64,000 nt of DNA, from NCBI RefSeq assembly GCF_000143415.4, contig NW_003314302.1, forward strand, positions 549,886 through 613,885, read 5' to 3'. Positions 11,871-22,583 of this stretch are shown here, one piece after another; the first letter of the stretch is position 1; each line of letters begins with the position of its first letter. The DNA is from Selaginella moellendorffii (lineage: Eukaryota; Streptophyta; Lycopodiopsida; Selaginellales; Selaginellaceae). A program made the translations under genes and the position numbers. The notes under the pieces are model-generated. The model saw only the letters and a list, made by a program, of their open reading frames with translations, was not told the origin of the DNA and made no database searches.

Positions 11871-12330
11871 AATATACCTGTATACTCTAGGATATTCTAC
11901 CATTGAATAGTTGTTATTCATTTCTTGTATTTATAATTTATAAACATGTTTATAATTTATAAACTTACCTAAACACTTCCTAGAATTTTCTAAATTATTG
12001 ATATGTAATAAGATTAATCTTGTGTTTATAAATTATAAATATTTTTATAATTATAAAGTTCCAATTAATTGATTGGATTAATAATAATAAACACTACTAT
12101 TAAGCACACCTAACAAATCATTACTTCAGCAAGTTTTTAGAGATGGTAGTGGATATACCTAGAATATCTTTGGATATTTAGGGACATTTTAACATCTAAC
12201 AGTTGATTTACAATTTATAAATATGTTTATTTTTTTAGCACTTCCTAGTATATTCTAGTTGTGTTAATAATTGATCAATTGGATTAATATATAATACTAA
12301 CACTACTATTAAGCAAACCAAACAATGAAA
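11866..12330. repeat. AT-rich repeat with ATTTATAAACATG palindromes
   Basis: Two diverged tandem units (about 11866-12120 and 12145-12320) carry 'tataatttataaacatg' palindromes, 'attaatccaatt'-type words and 'taggatattct' words. The same elements recur in inverted order at about 35480-35900. No ORF. It behaves like a MITE or other small non-autonomous repeat, but no terminal repeat or target duplication was found. Confidence 0.6.
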
Positions 12331-12425
12331 TGAACAGAATTTTTTTATTATATAATCAAATACTTCAAGTCGCCTACTCTCCTGAAGTCTTGTCATCCAT
12401 GCACTAGAAATCTCAAAACCAAAAA

Positions 12426-14675
12426 TCAATGAAGACAACACTTTAATACCACAATGCGCCTATGCACCAATGCTCCAACTTGGCACTCTCCTATCACAAG
12501 AGCGACTGTGTCAGTGCTCGTTGCATAGGTACATTCCTTAAGGTCTTGTTCAGTAGCCTCAAGCAAGTTGCTTCCTCCATGGAGGTATGAGCAATACATC
12601 AAGCTCTCCAAAGCCTTTGGATCTGCAGTTCCAAGACTACCAAAGTCATGGTGTCTTTGCCAAGTGTATAGGGTTCGAAGCACTGGTTCCGTCACATCCT
12701 TGCACAGTACTATTGTTGCCTTTGCCAAGTGATGCTCCACATAGTGTCTCATAGCGCCTACATGACCAGTTTACCAGGAAGGTTTAAGAGAGAACTTCCA
12801 AATTATGGGACTTGATCGACCTGGAAAATCAGCACTATAGTAATCTGGCACCATGTAGTCGTAGCTGTCCTCCCAAAAGTTTTCAACGTTGCTCCAGATG
12901 TCACTACACTTCCAGGATCGCAACTCCTGCAACATAAGGTTAAGAGGACATCGAAGAAAAAAAGAGAATGTATTGCACAACCTCCACAAAATGTCTAACC
13001 ACATGACTTGCGCCGCCATCCTCGCTAGATTCATCCTCGCCAAGGAGTGGCCTCAAAAGGTGGTATCTTCCTGCAGCTGCATGGCAGCGCATTTGCTCCA
13101 GGATCTCCATGTTTATATAGCTCGAGTTACTGCAGTCTATGTCTTCCATGCTCACCACAGCCACAAAGTTGCAAAGCTCTTGTCTCACTTGAGATTTCGG
13201 AGGCGCTCGGGGACACTCCGCATCCATATCTTGTATCGGTCCCGAGCTTGTTCGAGCGCTAAAAACCCATGGCTGCTCATGATCAAAGTTGATCGCACCT
13301 CCTGCAGGAGCGACAGGTTCTTGCATGGCGGCCATCCCATCAGGGTGTAGTCCTTGCTGATCTGATCGACCATGAGCTTGTGCTTGAACTGGCCGCCGCA
13401 GCAGCGCAGCCACGAGTGGAAGAGCCGAGCCATGATCACCGTTGTTTCACTGCACTCGAGCTCCAAAACCGACGAGTGGACCTCCATTTTGGTGACGAGC
13501 TCATTGAAGCCTCTGCTCGCGATCGTCACTAAGGGACGGCCAACTTGAAAATCACCATCTGCAGCCTTTACGTCTTGCATCCAAACGAGCTCTATTTTGT
13601 TAGTGAAAGCTGAAAGAAACAATGGAGCTAGCAATAACTTGAATGAGCTTCTGGATGAGTGATGCTGGCAGGCTTGGTATATCCTGAATGGCAGCGCTTG
13701 ATGTATCGTCCCCATCCGAAACCAAAGCCAGCTCTCCAGCTGCTCCAGACCGGCCGAGGAGAGTGGCTTCATGACATTCTGCTTGTTCGAGTTGAGAGCA
13801 AACACTATTGCCAGGTCCACTGGCAGCTCCTCCGCAAGCTGTGGCGGCATGGGCAGCTTCATCGGCCCCTGTCGATCCGCATCGCTGATGCTGGTATGAC
13901 GGAGGATGTACTTGAGCACCTCCACGGCTTGATTGAAAGCGCTCAGGCTTCGCCAAGAGCCACGTATAGAAAAGCTGGCAGAGAGGCTCCGTCACTCGAA
14001 CACATCGTCGCGAGAGACCTCGACGAGCTCGTGTTGCGAGCTCACAGGATCGTGAAGCTTCAACTGGCGATGCATCTCACAAAGTCCTGGATCACGTTCA
14101 AGCGTCGAGAAATGGAGAGAGCTGGCACTAGAACTTACGTAAATCGATTGCCTCTCGGTCGACGACGATAGTCCCGCTCTCATTCTGCCTCTTGAGGCCC
14201 TACAATCTGGTTTAGATCGAAGAAAGAAAGAGATCTTCCAGCTTACATATCGGAATTCGCCCAGCCAGCTATCGAGCATTGGCCTGTTCCAAAGGAAAGA
14301 ATCCAGTTGATCCCACCCGACTGCCATAGGAGCATCCTCGACCTCGGAGTAGCGGCAAAGATCCAGCGCCAGAGCAACGAAAGAAGCGCCGAAGAACTCA
14401 AAGTGCTCGGTGGACACTGATTCCCAAACATCGTAACGCGCCTTGTCGAGAGTGATGCGAGCCCCGGCCGATGATGTGGAGAGCGCGAAGTGGCGGAGCT
14501 CGTCCAAGAGGCTTGGATACAGCGGCGCGATCCAGAGAGCATGGACATCCTCCTGGAATATCTTGCCGCCATAGCCGCGCAACCACGAGAAGAAGAGGCG
14601 AATGAGATTGACTTCGATCCAGAAGAGCTTGCGCCTCTCGCGCTCGCGCATCAGCACCAATCCCCCGTCCTCCAT
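12426..14675 (-). CDS. Unrecognised multi-exon protein with internal repeats
   Basis: Start chosen at ATG 14675, because the upstream in-frame ATG lies among palindromic repeats. Exons 14675-14247, 14199-14139 and 14086-14046 join in frame across GT-AG introns of about 50 bases. The frame past 14046 is unresolved: an in-frame TGA lies at 13994-13992 before the long segment 13940-13185. Later exons include about 13180-12965 and 12955-12826, then a short intron and a last exon ending at 12426. The protein repeats a motif of the form R-L-F-x-S-W-L-R-x-x-G-G (exon 1 and about 13430). Related L-Y-T-W or F-Y-T-W segments lie near 13960 (other frame) and 12650. A D-K/Q-A-R...W-x-S-V segment recurs after the motif. 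I do not recognise the family. The TGA could mean a pseudogene or a missed intron. Confidence 0.5.
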
Positions 14676-14715
14676 CGTCCGCGCTAGAGCGAGAGAGAAA
14701 TTCGTCCTAATAACG

Positions 14716-14868
14716 CCGTTCGATGGTATCGAACGGTGGAGGTAGCACAAGCACAAACCGTTGGATTCCATCGGACGGTAGAAAGTGGTGTTTCAAATGG
14801 AGCCGTTGGATGGTATCCGACGGTGGGCAGCGGATGTCAAACACAAACCGTTGGATTCCATCCGACGG
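14716..14868. promoter_or_regulatory. Four 21-bp palindromes at 42-45 bp spacing in a divergent promoter
   Basis: Palindromes lie at 14716-14736, 14758-14778, 14803-14823 and 14848-14868. Each is of the form CCGTTGGAT, three bases, ATCCGACGG, with small changes. The copies at 14758 and 14848 also share the preceding 'acaaa'. They fill the 263-bp gap between the minus-strand start at 14675 and the plus-strand start at 14939. The arms contain the MYB-type core AACGG (as CCGTT). Operator use is inferred from position and symmetry. Confidence 0.65.
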
Positions 14869-14938
14869 TGCTCCTTGCTCAAAGAATCCGCGGGAGAAAT
14901 ATTCATCGCACAAGACCTAGCTTGGCAGCGATGGAGCA

Positions 14939-15764
14939 ATGCCTGTGATGGCGATAAACTCTTCCGCGGTGAGCGAGCAAGATTTCTATCTCTCTTGCGC
15001 GAAATCTTTTCTTTCTTGCTTTTTCTATTGTTTTCGATCGAGATCGTTCCAAGCGGAGACGACGAATTACGCGATCGCGATGCCGGCGCCTGTATCTCCA
15101 GTCGAGCCGCTCGTTCGCTCCTTAATCCACTCGGCGTTCGTGATGCAGTCCATCGCATGCTCCGCCATAGCCGCTGGCAGATTGCGCAACCGGACAAGAT
15201 CCTCTTCAAACCCTCGCTCATGGAAATATTTCGGAGCACCCACGCGCCTATGGCCGATTCGTAGCGCATTGCCAGTCGGAATCCATCGCGAGATCAGTGC
15301 TCACGCGGAGAGGTATGGTATGCTTCTGGAATTCTTTGATCCTTCTCCCTCAATTCTTTTTCTCTAGCACAGCCACCGTGGATAACATACTGCCGGACAG
15401 GCAAGATGGGCCATTCACGTATCTCTTCCTTGGATCAAACAGGGATGAGAGCATGCGTTACATCAGGGATGGGATCGATCGCAAGGCCTTGCTCGCCAGC
15501 TTCTTCAGCACTGATCCAGAGCAATGCAAGTCCAGTGCTGGATGTGGGCTGGAGAAAAGAAAGTACGAGGTCGACTTGGTTCTTACCACTGCATGGCTTG
15601 TTAAGGTGAACAAATTTCCATTTGTTTGCTTTGTCGATCGATCGATCGATACCTTCTTCCAGGAGTTGCGACCGTCCACTTTAAGTCTCCTCTTCCGGAC
15701 TTGTGATAGAGCACGACAATCTCGACACTTTTGCAAGAACTGCTGGAAAGGAAGAGCTCCATAG
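14939..15764 (+). CDS. Unrecognised four-exon gene
   Basis: A model that stays in frame is 14939-14968, 15059-15312, 15368-15605 and 15663-15764, about 207 residues. All introns are GT-AG and 55-90 bases long. The third exon is the most gene-like, with SFLG-like and CGLEKRKYEV segments. The last exon is uncertain: the frame stays open only about 100 bp and the residues look random, so the true 3' end may differ. An alternative start is ATG 15080. I do not recognise the product and see no signal peptide or clear membrane segment. An intron contains a (GATC)n tract at about 15636-15650. Confidence 0.4.
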
Positions 15765-15801
15765 CGGTCCTGACCAAATGGCTTGCTTGAGCATCGTCTT
15801 C

Positions 15802-16165
15802 TTACCTTCTCTCGTATAAGCTTGCCATCATCTGGTAAGCTGTGTCGCCGGCTTTGTCCATTTTCAACAACGCATCGAATGCCAGCCTTCCCAGAGCAAC
15901 GTTTCCAGACTTGGAGCAGGCACTTAAAACTCCCATCCATGCTACAGCACTCACTTCTCCTTCACGAGGCATGGACTCGGCCATGGCCACAGCGTCGTCC
16001 AGTTCATCAGCTCTGCAAAGTATATCGACCATGCAAATGCAATGATCGCGACCAGGATTCACACCATACCTTATGCGCATCTCGCCGAAATACTTTTTGC
16101 TTCGCTCGACCAGCCCGGCATGGCTGCATGCCGTGAGGAGAGCCACAAAGGTGGCCTCGTCCGCT
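15802..16165 (-). pseudogene. PPR protein E-domain fragment
   Basis: The frame reads FVALLTACSHAGLVE, then MVDILCRADELDDAVAMAES, then VLSACSKSGNVALG. These are classic segments of the last PPR repeats and E domain of a plant PLS-class PPR protein, the class involved in organelle RNA editing. The upstream repeats and any transit peptide are absent. The fragment begins abruptly at 16165, where aldehyde oxidase sequence starts, and stops soon after the E domain with no DYW domain. It is a truncated, probably dead copy at a rearrangement junction. Confidence 0.8.
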
Positions 16166-18140
16166 CAAAGTCGGGGCTCTGGCAGGAACTGTAGACGACG
16201 AGACAGTTGTCCTCGTCCGGAACGACCAACGCAGTCTGTGGTTCCATGTAGAAATAGTACTGCGACCCTGTGCGCACCTGGAAGTTCCACTCGTGATCAA
16301 AACGTGCTTGCAAAAGAAAAATTGCTCCGTTTTACCTCAGCGTTTTCGATCTTAAGACTGGCCTTGGCCATCTCTTCGGCAACATTACCGTGTTTGTCCT
16401 TCATCACATCCTTGCAAAACTGTGGGATCTCGTGGAGTTCCCCTCTGGCAACCGCTTCTTCCATGGTTAGCACGGGAGAGCCGACAGACTCCGTGTCGTA
16501 ATCAATCACAACTTTGCCGGCGGCGGCCTTGGCGTTTCTCAGCGTGTCCGCAATCTGGACGAGAACAGGTTTAAAATCAATGGATTCGTCCGTAGCTTAC
16601 CATAAGTCCGACGGCATGGCCCACGCACTCGACTTTGTCCTCGGCGAAGAGCTTTTCTTGAGAGAGATCGGAGACGAGGCTCATATTCTGTCCGCCAGAA
16701 GGAATGTCATCAACTCCAACGAAGGACACCGCGCCAGGCGAAGCCAGTGCATTCTCCAGCCGGATTCCGTTTACCTTGGCCAATGCTTTCGTACTGTAAA
16801 CATAGACTGCGTGCACGCAGTCCCTCGGAGCTGGAATATCATCCACGTAAATAGCTTCACCGGAAGAGAAGTTTTAAGAACGAAAACTAAAACCAAAACA
16901 GAACAGCTTACCTGAAGCTTGAAGCTCTCCCATAACCTTGGACATTGGCTGTCCGACAGCTCCCTGGAGATGTTCTTGCAATGTCTGTCTCCCAGACATG
17001 ATCTTTCTTGACGACCTCGGGATGCTTCCATTCTGGGCCTGTGTAATATACGGGAGCTCAGGTACAATGCTGCTGCTTGGAGCGGCTAGAGAGCTTAAGA
17101 ACTTGAAGAGGAAGCTCGCAACAAGCGAAGACCTGTAGTCGGCCTTCGAGGTCCCCTTCTTCGGCACTGCACTGGAACTCCAGCTGGGGGTGTGGAGCCG
17201 GGCACTCGAGGTCTGACCTCGGCTGCCCATGGTGTTTTAGTGGCCGCGTCAACACGGATGTTAGGCGTTGTGGACGTTGATGACGAGTTCTCAAATAGAA
17301 ACCTTCGCGAGCTGGATGGCCTCCAACATAACTCCACTGTCCACCACCTTCCCTTCGAGAAACCTCTCAACTTCAGTAGCACGCTGACAAGTAGGCTCTC
17401 CTCCAAAAGCACCGAACGCGAGCCTCGACTCGCAAACTCGTCCGTCACCCGAGAGATTGACGAGAAACGCCGCATTCACGTAAGCCACGGCGTTTCCGAG
17501 AGGCCGAGGTGATGCCCTGTATGAGTCAAACCTGACGTTGTCCTGCTTGCTGTAGGATGGGATGCAGATCGACTTTAAAATGCTTTTCCCGTCCCATGTA
17601 GCTGCCACAAAGTCCTCCACAGACTGCCGTGATTCTCCAAACTTCTGCGTCACCACCTTGACCGAAGCGCCGGCTCCAACCAGCAAAGTCGCAATGTCGG
17701 AGTCGAAGCCGAGCTTTTGTGCCAGGATCAGATTTCCTCCCACACTCCCCGCGTTTCTTACGTGCAAAGTTGCCACTTTTCTCATGTGCTCGGCCAACTT
17801 GAGATAAACTCCGCTCGAATCACTGCGGCCAAATGCTTCGAGGAGAGCTATAAGCTTGGATATCTTCACGGCAGCACCGACTTCAATCCCATCCTTGGTA
17901 GCTTTCTCCTCCAGGACCTCTGGAACGGCACCGATCTCTATGAAAACTTCCGGACTGGACTGGAGATCGTCCTTGTAAATCCCTGTGCTGGTGTTTCCAG
18001 CTACGAGCCTGGCCGTGTCTTGATACCTCTCGAGCATCGTGAAAACTTCCTCCAAACCACCCGGTCGAATCCATTTCTTCGTAGAACCCAGAGCAACGAG
18101 AGAGTGATCCTGATGATCCAGAAAGTCGGGGAACCGAGAA
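16166..18140 (-). pseudogene. Truncated aldehyde oxidase copy
   Basis: It is nearly identical to 32263-34133 of the intact gene, in the same orientation. Present: the FAD domain, the linker with a CO-dehydrogenase-type flavoprotein C-terminal domain, the first molybdopterin hammerhead region, and the QYYFYMEPQ segment. Missing: both 2Fe-2S domains (a deletion of about 700 bp corresponding to 34133-34838) and everything after CQSPDF, including the GGGFGGK and active-site Glu regions. About 130 extra bases at roughly 17165-17300 bring stops after QLAK. The left edge joins PPR sequence at 16165/16166. It cannot encode a working enzyme. Confidence 0.9.
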
Positions 18141-18690
18141 CCTTCCAGTCCTGGATTGTAGCCCAGCGAACAGAGAGCTGGCCTATTTCTTCTTTCCTGT
18201 CCACGCGTCCGGTGGGTCACGTCATAAGAGCTTGTGTTAAATCAAACCACGTCGTCGTCGTGGAATGGTGGTTTTTTAAAACGCATCTCCCACCCACTTA
18301 TAGGATCATCAGAGGAAAGGCAAGCAAGCACAACCCCAGCAATGATGCCTCAGGGCATCTGCAGCTTATTGATACCTTGTGTTCCACCACCTTTTCTATG
18401 CTAAACGAATCTGCTTTACAAATGCACGGAAAACTGTTTCATGTTGTTTACGACCTTCCACATTCTACATACTCAATTCCCCCAGATCCCCTGGAATCTG
18501 TGTCCCCACCCTTCTGAAATTTATAGACAATTGTTAAATAAACAGTGTTATTAATTGAAACAAACCAGTAGTATTATGATGTTGCACATGGAAAGAGTGG
18601 CTTTGTAGAATTAAATTCCTTGTTACTCTTAGTGATGAGCATATGCTAGACATCCAAAGTGCAAATGCAAAACCTTCAACTATGTATAAA
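18141..18690. repeat. Duplicated 5' flank of the aldehyde oxidase gene
   Basis: It matches 34838-35468, including 'cttcttcctgtccacgcgtcc'-like and 'catgttgtttacgacctt' words, with small deletions. It shows that the duplication included the promoter side of the gene. Confidence 0.85.
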
Positions 18691-19129
18691 AATAAACTAG
18701 TAAAAAGTAAAAAGATTTAAGATTATAAACATTTAAATGTTTATAAACATTATAAAATGAATTAACCCAAAACTTAATATGCTAAGAATATTTAAAACTC
18801 TCAACAAGGCAAACCAAAAAATAATATTAATACTTATTAGATTCTTTGCATTGTGAGTGTATGGAATATGGAAAAGGAATATAGAAAATGTGCATATCAG
18901 TTAGCCCAAAAACCCTAGTTTATATATAAGAGCAAGTGGTCTAGATTGAAATTAATCTAATGGCTACCAAAATCCTATTACACTAATATTAGCATATGGC
19001 ATTATAGCTGTGGAATATTAAGAGGAGGCATTAGCAGATCTATAGGTGGCATTAATTATTCTTGATCCTTTTGTATGAAGCATTTCAATTACTGCACATG
19101 CACAATCGTTGTTGGATGTCATGCCAAAC
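18691..19129. other. AT-rich stretch, no gene seen
   Basis: Contains short 'ataaacatttaaatgtttata' palindromes like those in the AT-rich repeat at 11866 and 35480. No coding signal. Confidence 0.5.
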
Positions 19130-20119
19130 TTTATAAACTTGTGGTTCAACTTGCCACAACACCTAATACGGTCCTTTCCACTGAGGAAGGAGCCCCTTAG
19201 ATAAACTACAAACCATAAGATGGGGAAATCAGACTAACACAAAGTCATCCACTTTGTACTCTGTAGGTGGATGATGTTGGGAGTTGTAACACTGTTGTTT
19301 TCTTGCTTGTACGTGGTCTAGATGTTTGGCAAACTCTACTTGGACAAGTGGAACAATGCTCCTCAAATACTAATCCCACGACCTACCATCGGTAGCTCAT
19401 GGCAATCATGAAAGTAAACTTAGCTTTATTGGTAATATTGGATTATGACCTACAAGAGTTTATATAGTGAAGCACCAATAGAACTTTGCACCTTTGTGAT
19501 ATATGCATACCAAAGAGATGGCAAATAACTATCTTAATTCGAATGCTAAAAGTTCACATACTTTGTGATTATCCCTTTGAATGTCCGAACAAGCTGTTCC
19601 ACCAAACTGTCTAACTGTGGATGATAAGCACTGGTGAAAGTGTGGCATATCCTCAACTGAGATATCAAAACATAAAATGCCTCAACCATAAATGTGGGAC
19701 CATTATCCGAAAGAATCCACTCCAGACAAGAATGCTAGAACACCACTTGATTATGGAGGAAGTATCCAATAGCAGTTGCAAAGGCATTAGCAACTTCCAC
19801 CTAACGAATCAAGTAGTCAGAAGTAATAATAATATACTCATTGCCAATAGTTGATCATGGAAAAGGTCCCATAAGATTAGATGCTACCAACTCAAATGAA
19901 AAAGAAATTATAATTGACTCCAACCATCCTTCTGCAGCATAAAGGAGAGTATTATAAGCTTGGCACCAAAAACAATTATGCACATATCAAATAACTTCAG
20001 CCAATATAAAGACTTTTGTAGCTTTTCAGTCACACGATGATGTCCCATATGCTTGCTTAGAACAAGAGAATCATGGTAAGCATGAAGAACCCATGGAATA
20101 AAGATTGAAGGCACCACCA
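19130..20119 (-). pseudogene. Decayed Gypsy integrase, family B (left piece)
   Basis: The reverse complement aligns with 42230-43250 on plus, covering the zinc-binding N-terminus of integrase (HAYHDSLVLSKHMGHH, with the HHCC spacing partly lost), part of the core and the tail with 'gtacaaagtggatgactt'. Stops and frameshifts are frequent. It ends at 20119 where a family A element is inserted, and continues at 27661. Confidence 0.8.
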
Positions 20120-21282
20120 TGTAAGCCACAAATTTTTCCTTTCCAATTTGCCAGCTTACCTCGTCTATCTGACCAACACTGCCTTGGCTTATGCTAAGTT
20201 CCCTCGCCAAGGTTATCGCATATTGTACCAGCTCCTACTTGGTCCTACTTGGTTTCAGCTACTCACTGCACGAGCAACGGAGAGTTAGCCTTCCATCCAC
20301 GGATTCCCAAATCTCTCCCAATCCCCCTCCCCGGGTTAGACTGGACTTAAGGTTCGGCTACACTCCCCGCAGGCACAAGCAGCCAAGCACACCAAGCCTC
20401 CAGGTTCCTAACACCCCTTGGTACCACAAGACTTGATCATGGGACCTTCTAAATCCCAAGCCTTGGGTGCAACACTTGCTTCGGGACATCAGGGCGAAAC
20501 ACCGTGGCCTAACGGCCTAGTATGGGTACCTCTACCCCCCCCACTTCCATCCTGAAGGGAAGGCCCAAGCTCCTAGGAAGGGCGAGGACCAATGAGCCAC
20601 AAGGTACTCAAGTGGGGCACCACTTCACATGAGCCGGGAGCACCGCAGTCGGTTTCCCTTTCGGGAGCGGGAGCTGCTCTTGAGCACTTCCCTGGGTGGC
20701 CCCTCCGGCACCACCCAAGCCCATACTCACTCCCACCCAAGGTCCCTCGGCCCTAGTCTCAACCTCAAGTCAGTTTAGAAGCACCACTGGAGAGTTCCTT
20801 CAAGACTGGTTCCTAGACCTCACTATCCCTACTATACTTTTGGAACCCCCTACAGCCCTCCCCCCCCCCCCTGGGAGACGCACGCTTTGGGCTTTCACCC
20901 CTTGACCCGTATTAGTATTTGGACTTAGTCTCAAATTCGATCTCGGACTTGATCTCGGACCTGACTTCAGATTCGGTCTCGGAATCGATCTCGAACTCGA
21001 TCTCGGACTCGATCTCGGACTCGACTTCGGACTCGACCTCGGACTTGGTCTCGGACCCGATTTGGATCTCGGACTCCATCTCGAACTCGGTCTCGAACTC
21101 GGTCTCGATCTCGATCTCCGATTCGGCCTCGGCTCGATCCCAGACTCTATCTCAAACTCGGTCTCAGAGTCGGTCTTGGACTTGATCTTCGACTCGGTCT
21201 CATCTGATGAACTCTTTGTCGTTTCGGTCATGCTTTTGGGGATCCTTTAGCCTACGACATCTCGGGGAGTCGGTTCCTTACA
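20120..21282 (-). mobile_element. 3' LTR of A1
   Basis: Plus-strand ends are TGTAAGCC and CCTTACA, so the LTR has TG...CA ends on either strand. It contains a 12-base C run at 20860-20871 in the block shared with family C LTRs, and a hexamer-type minisatellite at about 20930-21200. Confidence 0.9.
20930..21200. repeat. LTR minisatellite (CTCGGACTCGAT type)
   Basis: 6- and 12-bp units of CTCGGA/CTCGAT type repeat through 270 bp. They are open in several frames (Ser-Asp repeats on plus, Glu-Ser repeats on minus), which explains the long repetitive ORFs. Array length differs between LTR copies (27305-27570, 40545-40830, 60400-60690). Confidence 0.9.
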
Positions 21283-21684
21283 ACTCCACCACCCATAGAA
21301 GAAGTTCAATGCCCACATCGAACGTCTCCTTTTATCCTACAACTTGTTGACCATGTCTCCGGGGGCATCCCCCCACTTAGCAGTGTGCCTAAGTTAGCCT
21401 CCCCGGCCAAGAGCCCATGACAACGGAATATAGGTGTCTCTATACCCCTCACCTCACCACGCCCTAATATGGGGTCGGGACTTGAACTTAGCCTTGCTTT
21501 ACTAGGGGGTTGGGACTCAAACCCAACCTTTGTAGAATACGTCTACGGATTCGACATCCCCACGGGGAGTCAGGCGTAGTGCCCTACACCTGGTCGACCT
21601 AGCAAACCCATGCTAATTAGCTTACCTTCGGCACGCCTTTGGGTCCCAACATATGCCACTTGCTCAACTTTGCAAATTGATATT
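21283..21684 (-). other. 3' non-coding segment of A1
   Basis: Lies between the chromodomain stop and the 3' LTR. It contains a C-rich segment, 'cgggggcatccccccactt', and two paragraph-like blocks that recur at 60763-61165 and, diverged, at 50868-50947 plus 58271-58640. The minus strand just before the LTR reads GGGTGGTGGAGT, a likely polypurine tract. Confidence 0.7.
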
Positions 21685-22066
21685 TTAATTGAACTTTGCA
21701 TAAGTACATAGAGTTCTGCCTTGCAGAAATTCCTCCATTAGATCTCGCACGTTCGCTAGGTTCTCCTTTGGTTCCCATGTTGCCTCGCAGTGTGGAAATC
21801 CTTTCCACTTCACATAGAACTCTCTCACCTCGCGTCCTTGTCGCTTGCTCTTGCGCGCATTGAGGATGTCTTCAACTTCGTATTCCTCTTCCCCTTGGAT
21901 AACCTCAGGTAAAGGTCTCACTTGGTCCTTGCGAAGCGGATCCTCAAAGTACGGCTTGAGTAAGTTCACGTGGAACACCGGGTGCATCTTCCCCATCTCT
22001 CAAGGAAGTCGGAGACGGTAAGCCACTTTACCGATTCGTGCCTCAATCTCGTAAGGCCCCGCAAAC

Positions 22067-22118
22067 CTGCTTAAGGAACTCAAGATCACTTCATTTATAG
22101 GAATACATGCATTTTTAC
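22067..22118 (-). other. Predicted 52-nt intron between integrase and chromodomain (A1)
   Basis: On minus it starts GTAAAA and ends TTAAGCAG. Removal joins ...KLTQ to RFAGPYEI in frame. A3 has the same intron, also 52 nt, at 61548-61599. Confidence 0.75.
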
Positions 22119-22536
22119 CTTTGGGTCAACTTTCGGCTGATCCCACTTGGTAGCCTGAGGTTCTTGGTGTTCAGCCACACCTTCTCCCCAGCTTGGAACT
22201 CTACATCCCGACGCTTCTGGTTCGCGTACTTGGTTTGCCTTTGTTGAGCTCGTTCCAAGGAATCCCTCACTAGATTCCAGATGTTGAGTCTTTCCACCGT
22301 GAATGCCTCCACTGCGGGTAACTCTCCATGATACTCGGCCTCGCCGAGTTCCACAGGACCTTCAATAGCTTGCCCATTGATGACTTCCCATGGACTCACC
22401 CCGATACTCGAATGTCGTGAGTTGTTATAACACATTTCCGCGAGTCCCAAATGACTTACCCAATCGGTCTGGTCTCCCAAGACATAGCATCGCAAATAAT
22501 CCTCCAGCTGCCTATTCACCCTTTCTGTTTGTCCGT

Positions 22537-22583
22537 CTGTCAAGAAGTGTTAGTGCCATCCAGCTTGACTTAATACCCCATAC
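22537..22583 (-). other. Predicted 47-nt spliceosomal intron in integrase (A1)
   Basis: On minus it starts GTATGG and ends TTGACAG, with a consensus branch-like CACTAAC shortly before the 3' end. Removal restores the integrase motif HPQTDGQTE. Read through, it gives an in-frame TAA. Copy A3 has an intron of the same length at the same codon (62018-62064). Confidence 0.8.

Noticed and set aside
14716-14868. Possible CRISPR-like array
   Set aside because: Only four units, each perfectly palindromic, with partly similar spacers, in DNA with spliceosomal genes. A regulatory palindrome array fits better.
17165-17300. The extra ~130 bp in the broken aldehyde oxidase as a normal intron
   Set aside because: It starts GT and has candidate AG ends, but no choice restores the family frame, and the intact copy has no intron there.
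20919-21250. Long Ser-Asp and Glu-Ser repeat ORFs in family A LTRs on both strands
   Set aside because: They come from a short DNA repeat that lacks stop codons in several frames, and lengths vary with array size. No conserved start or domain.
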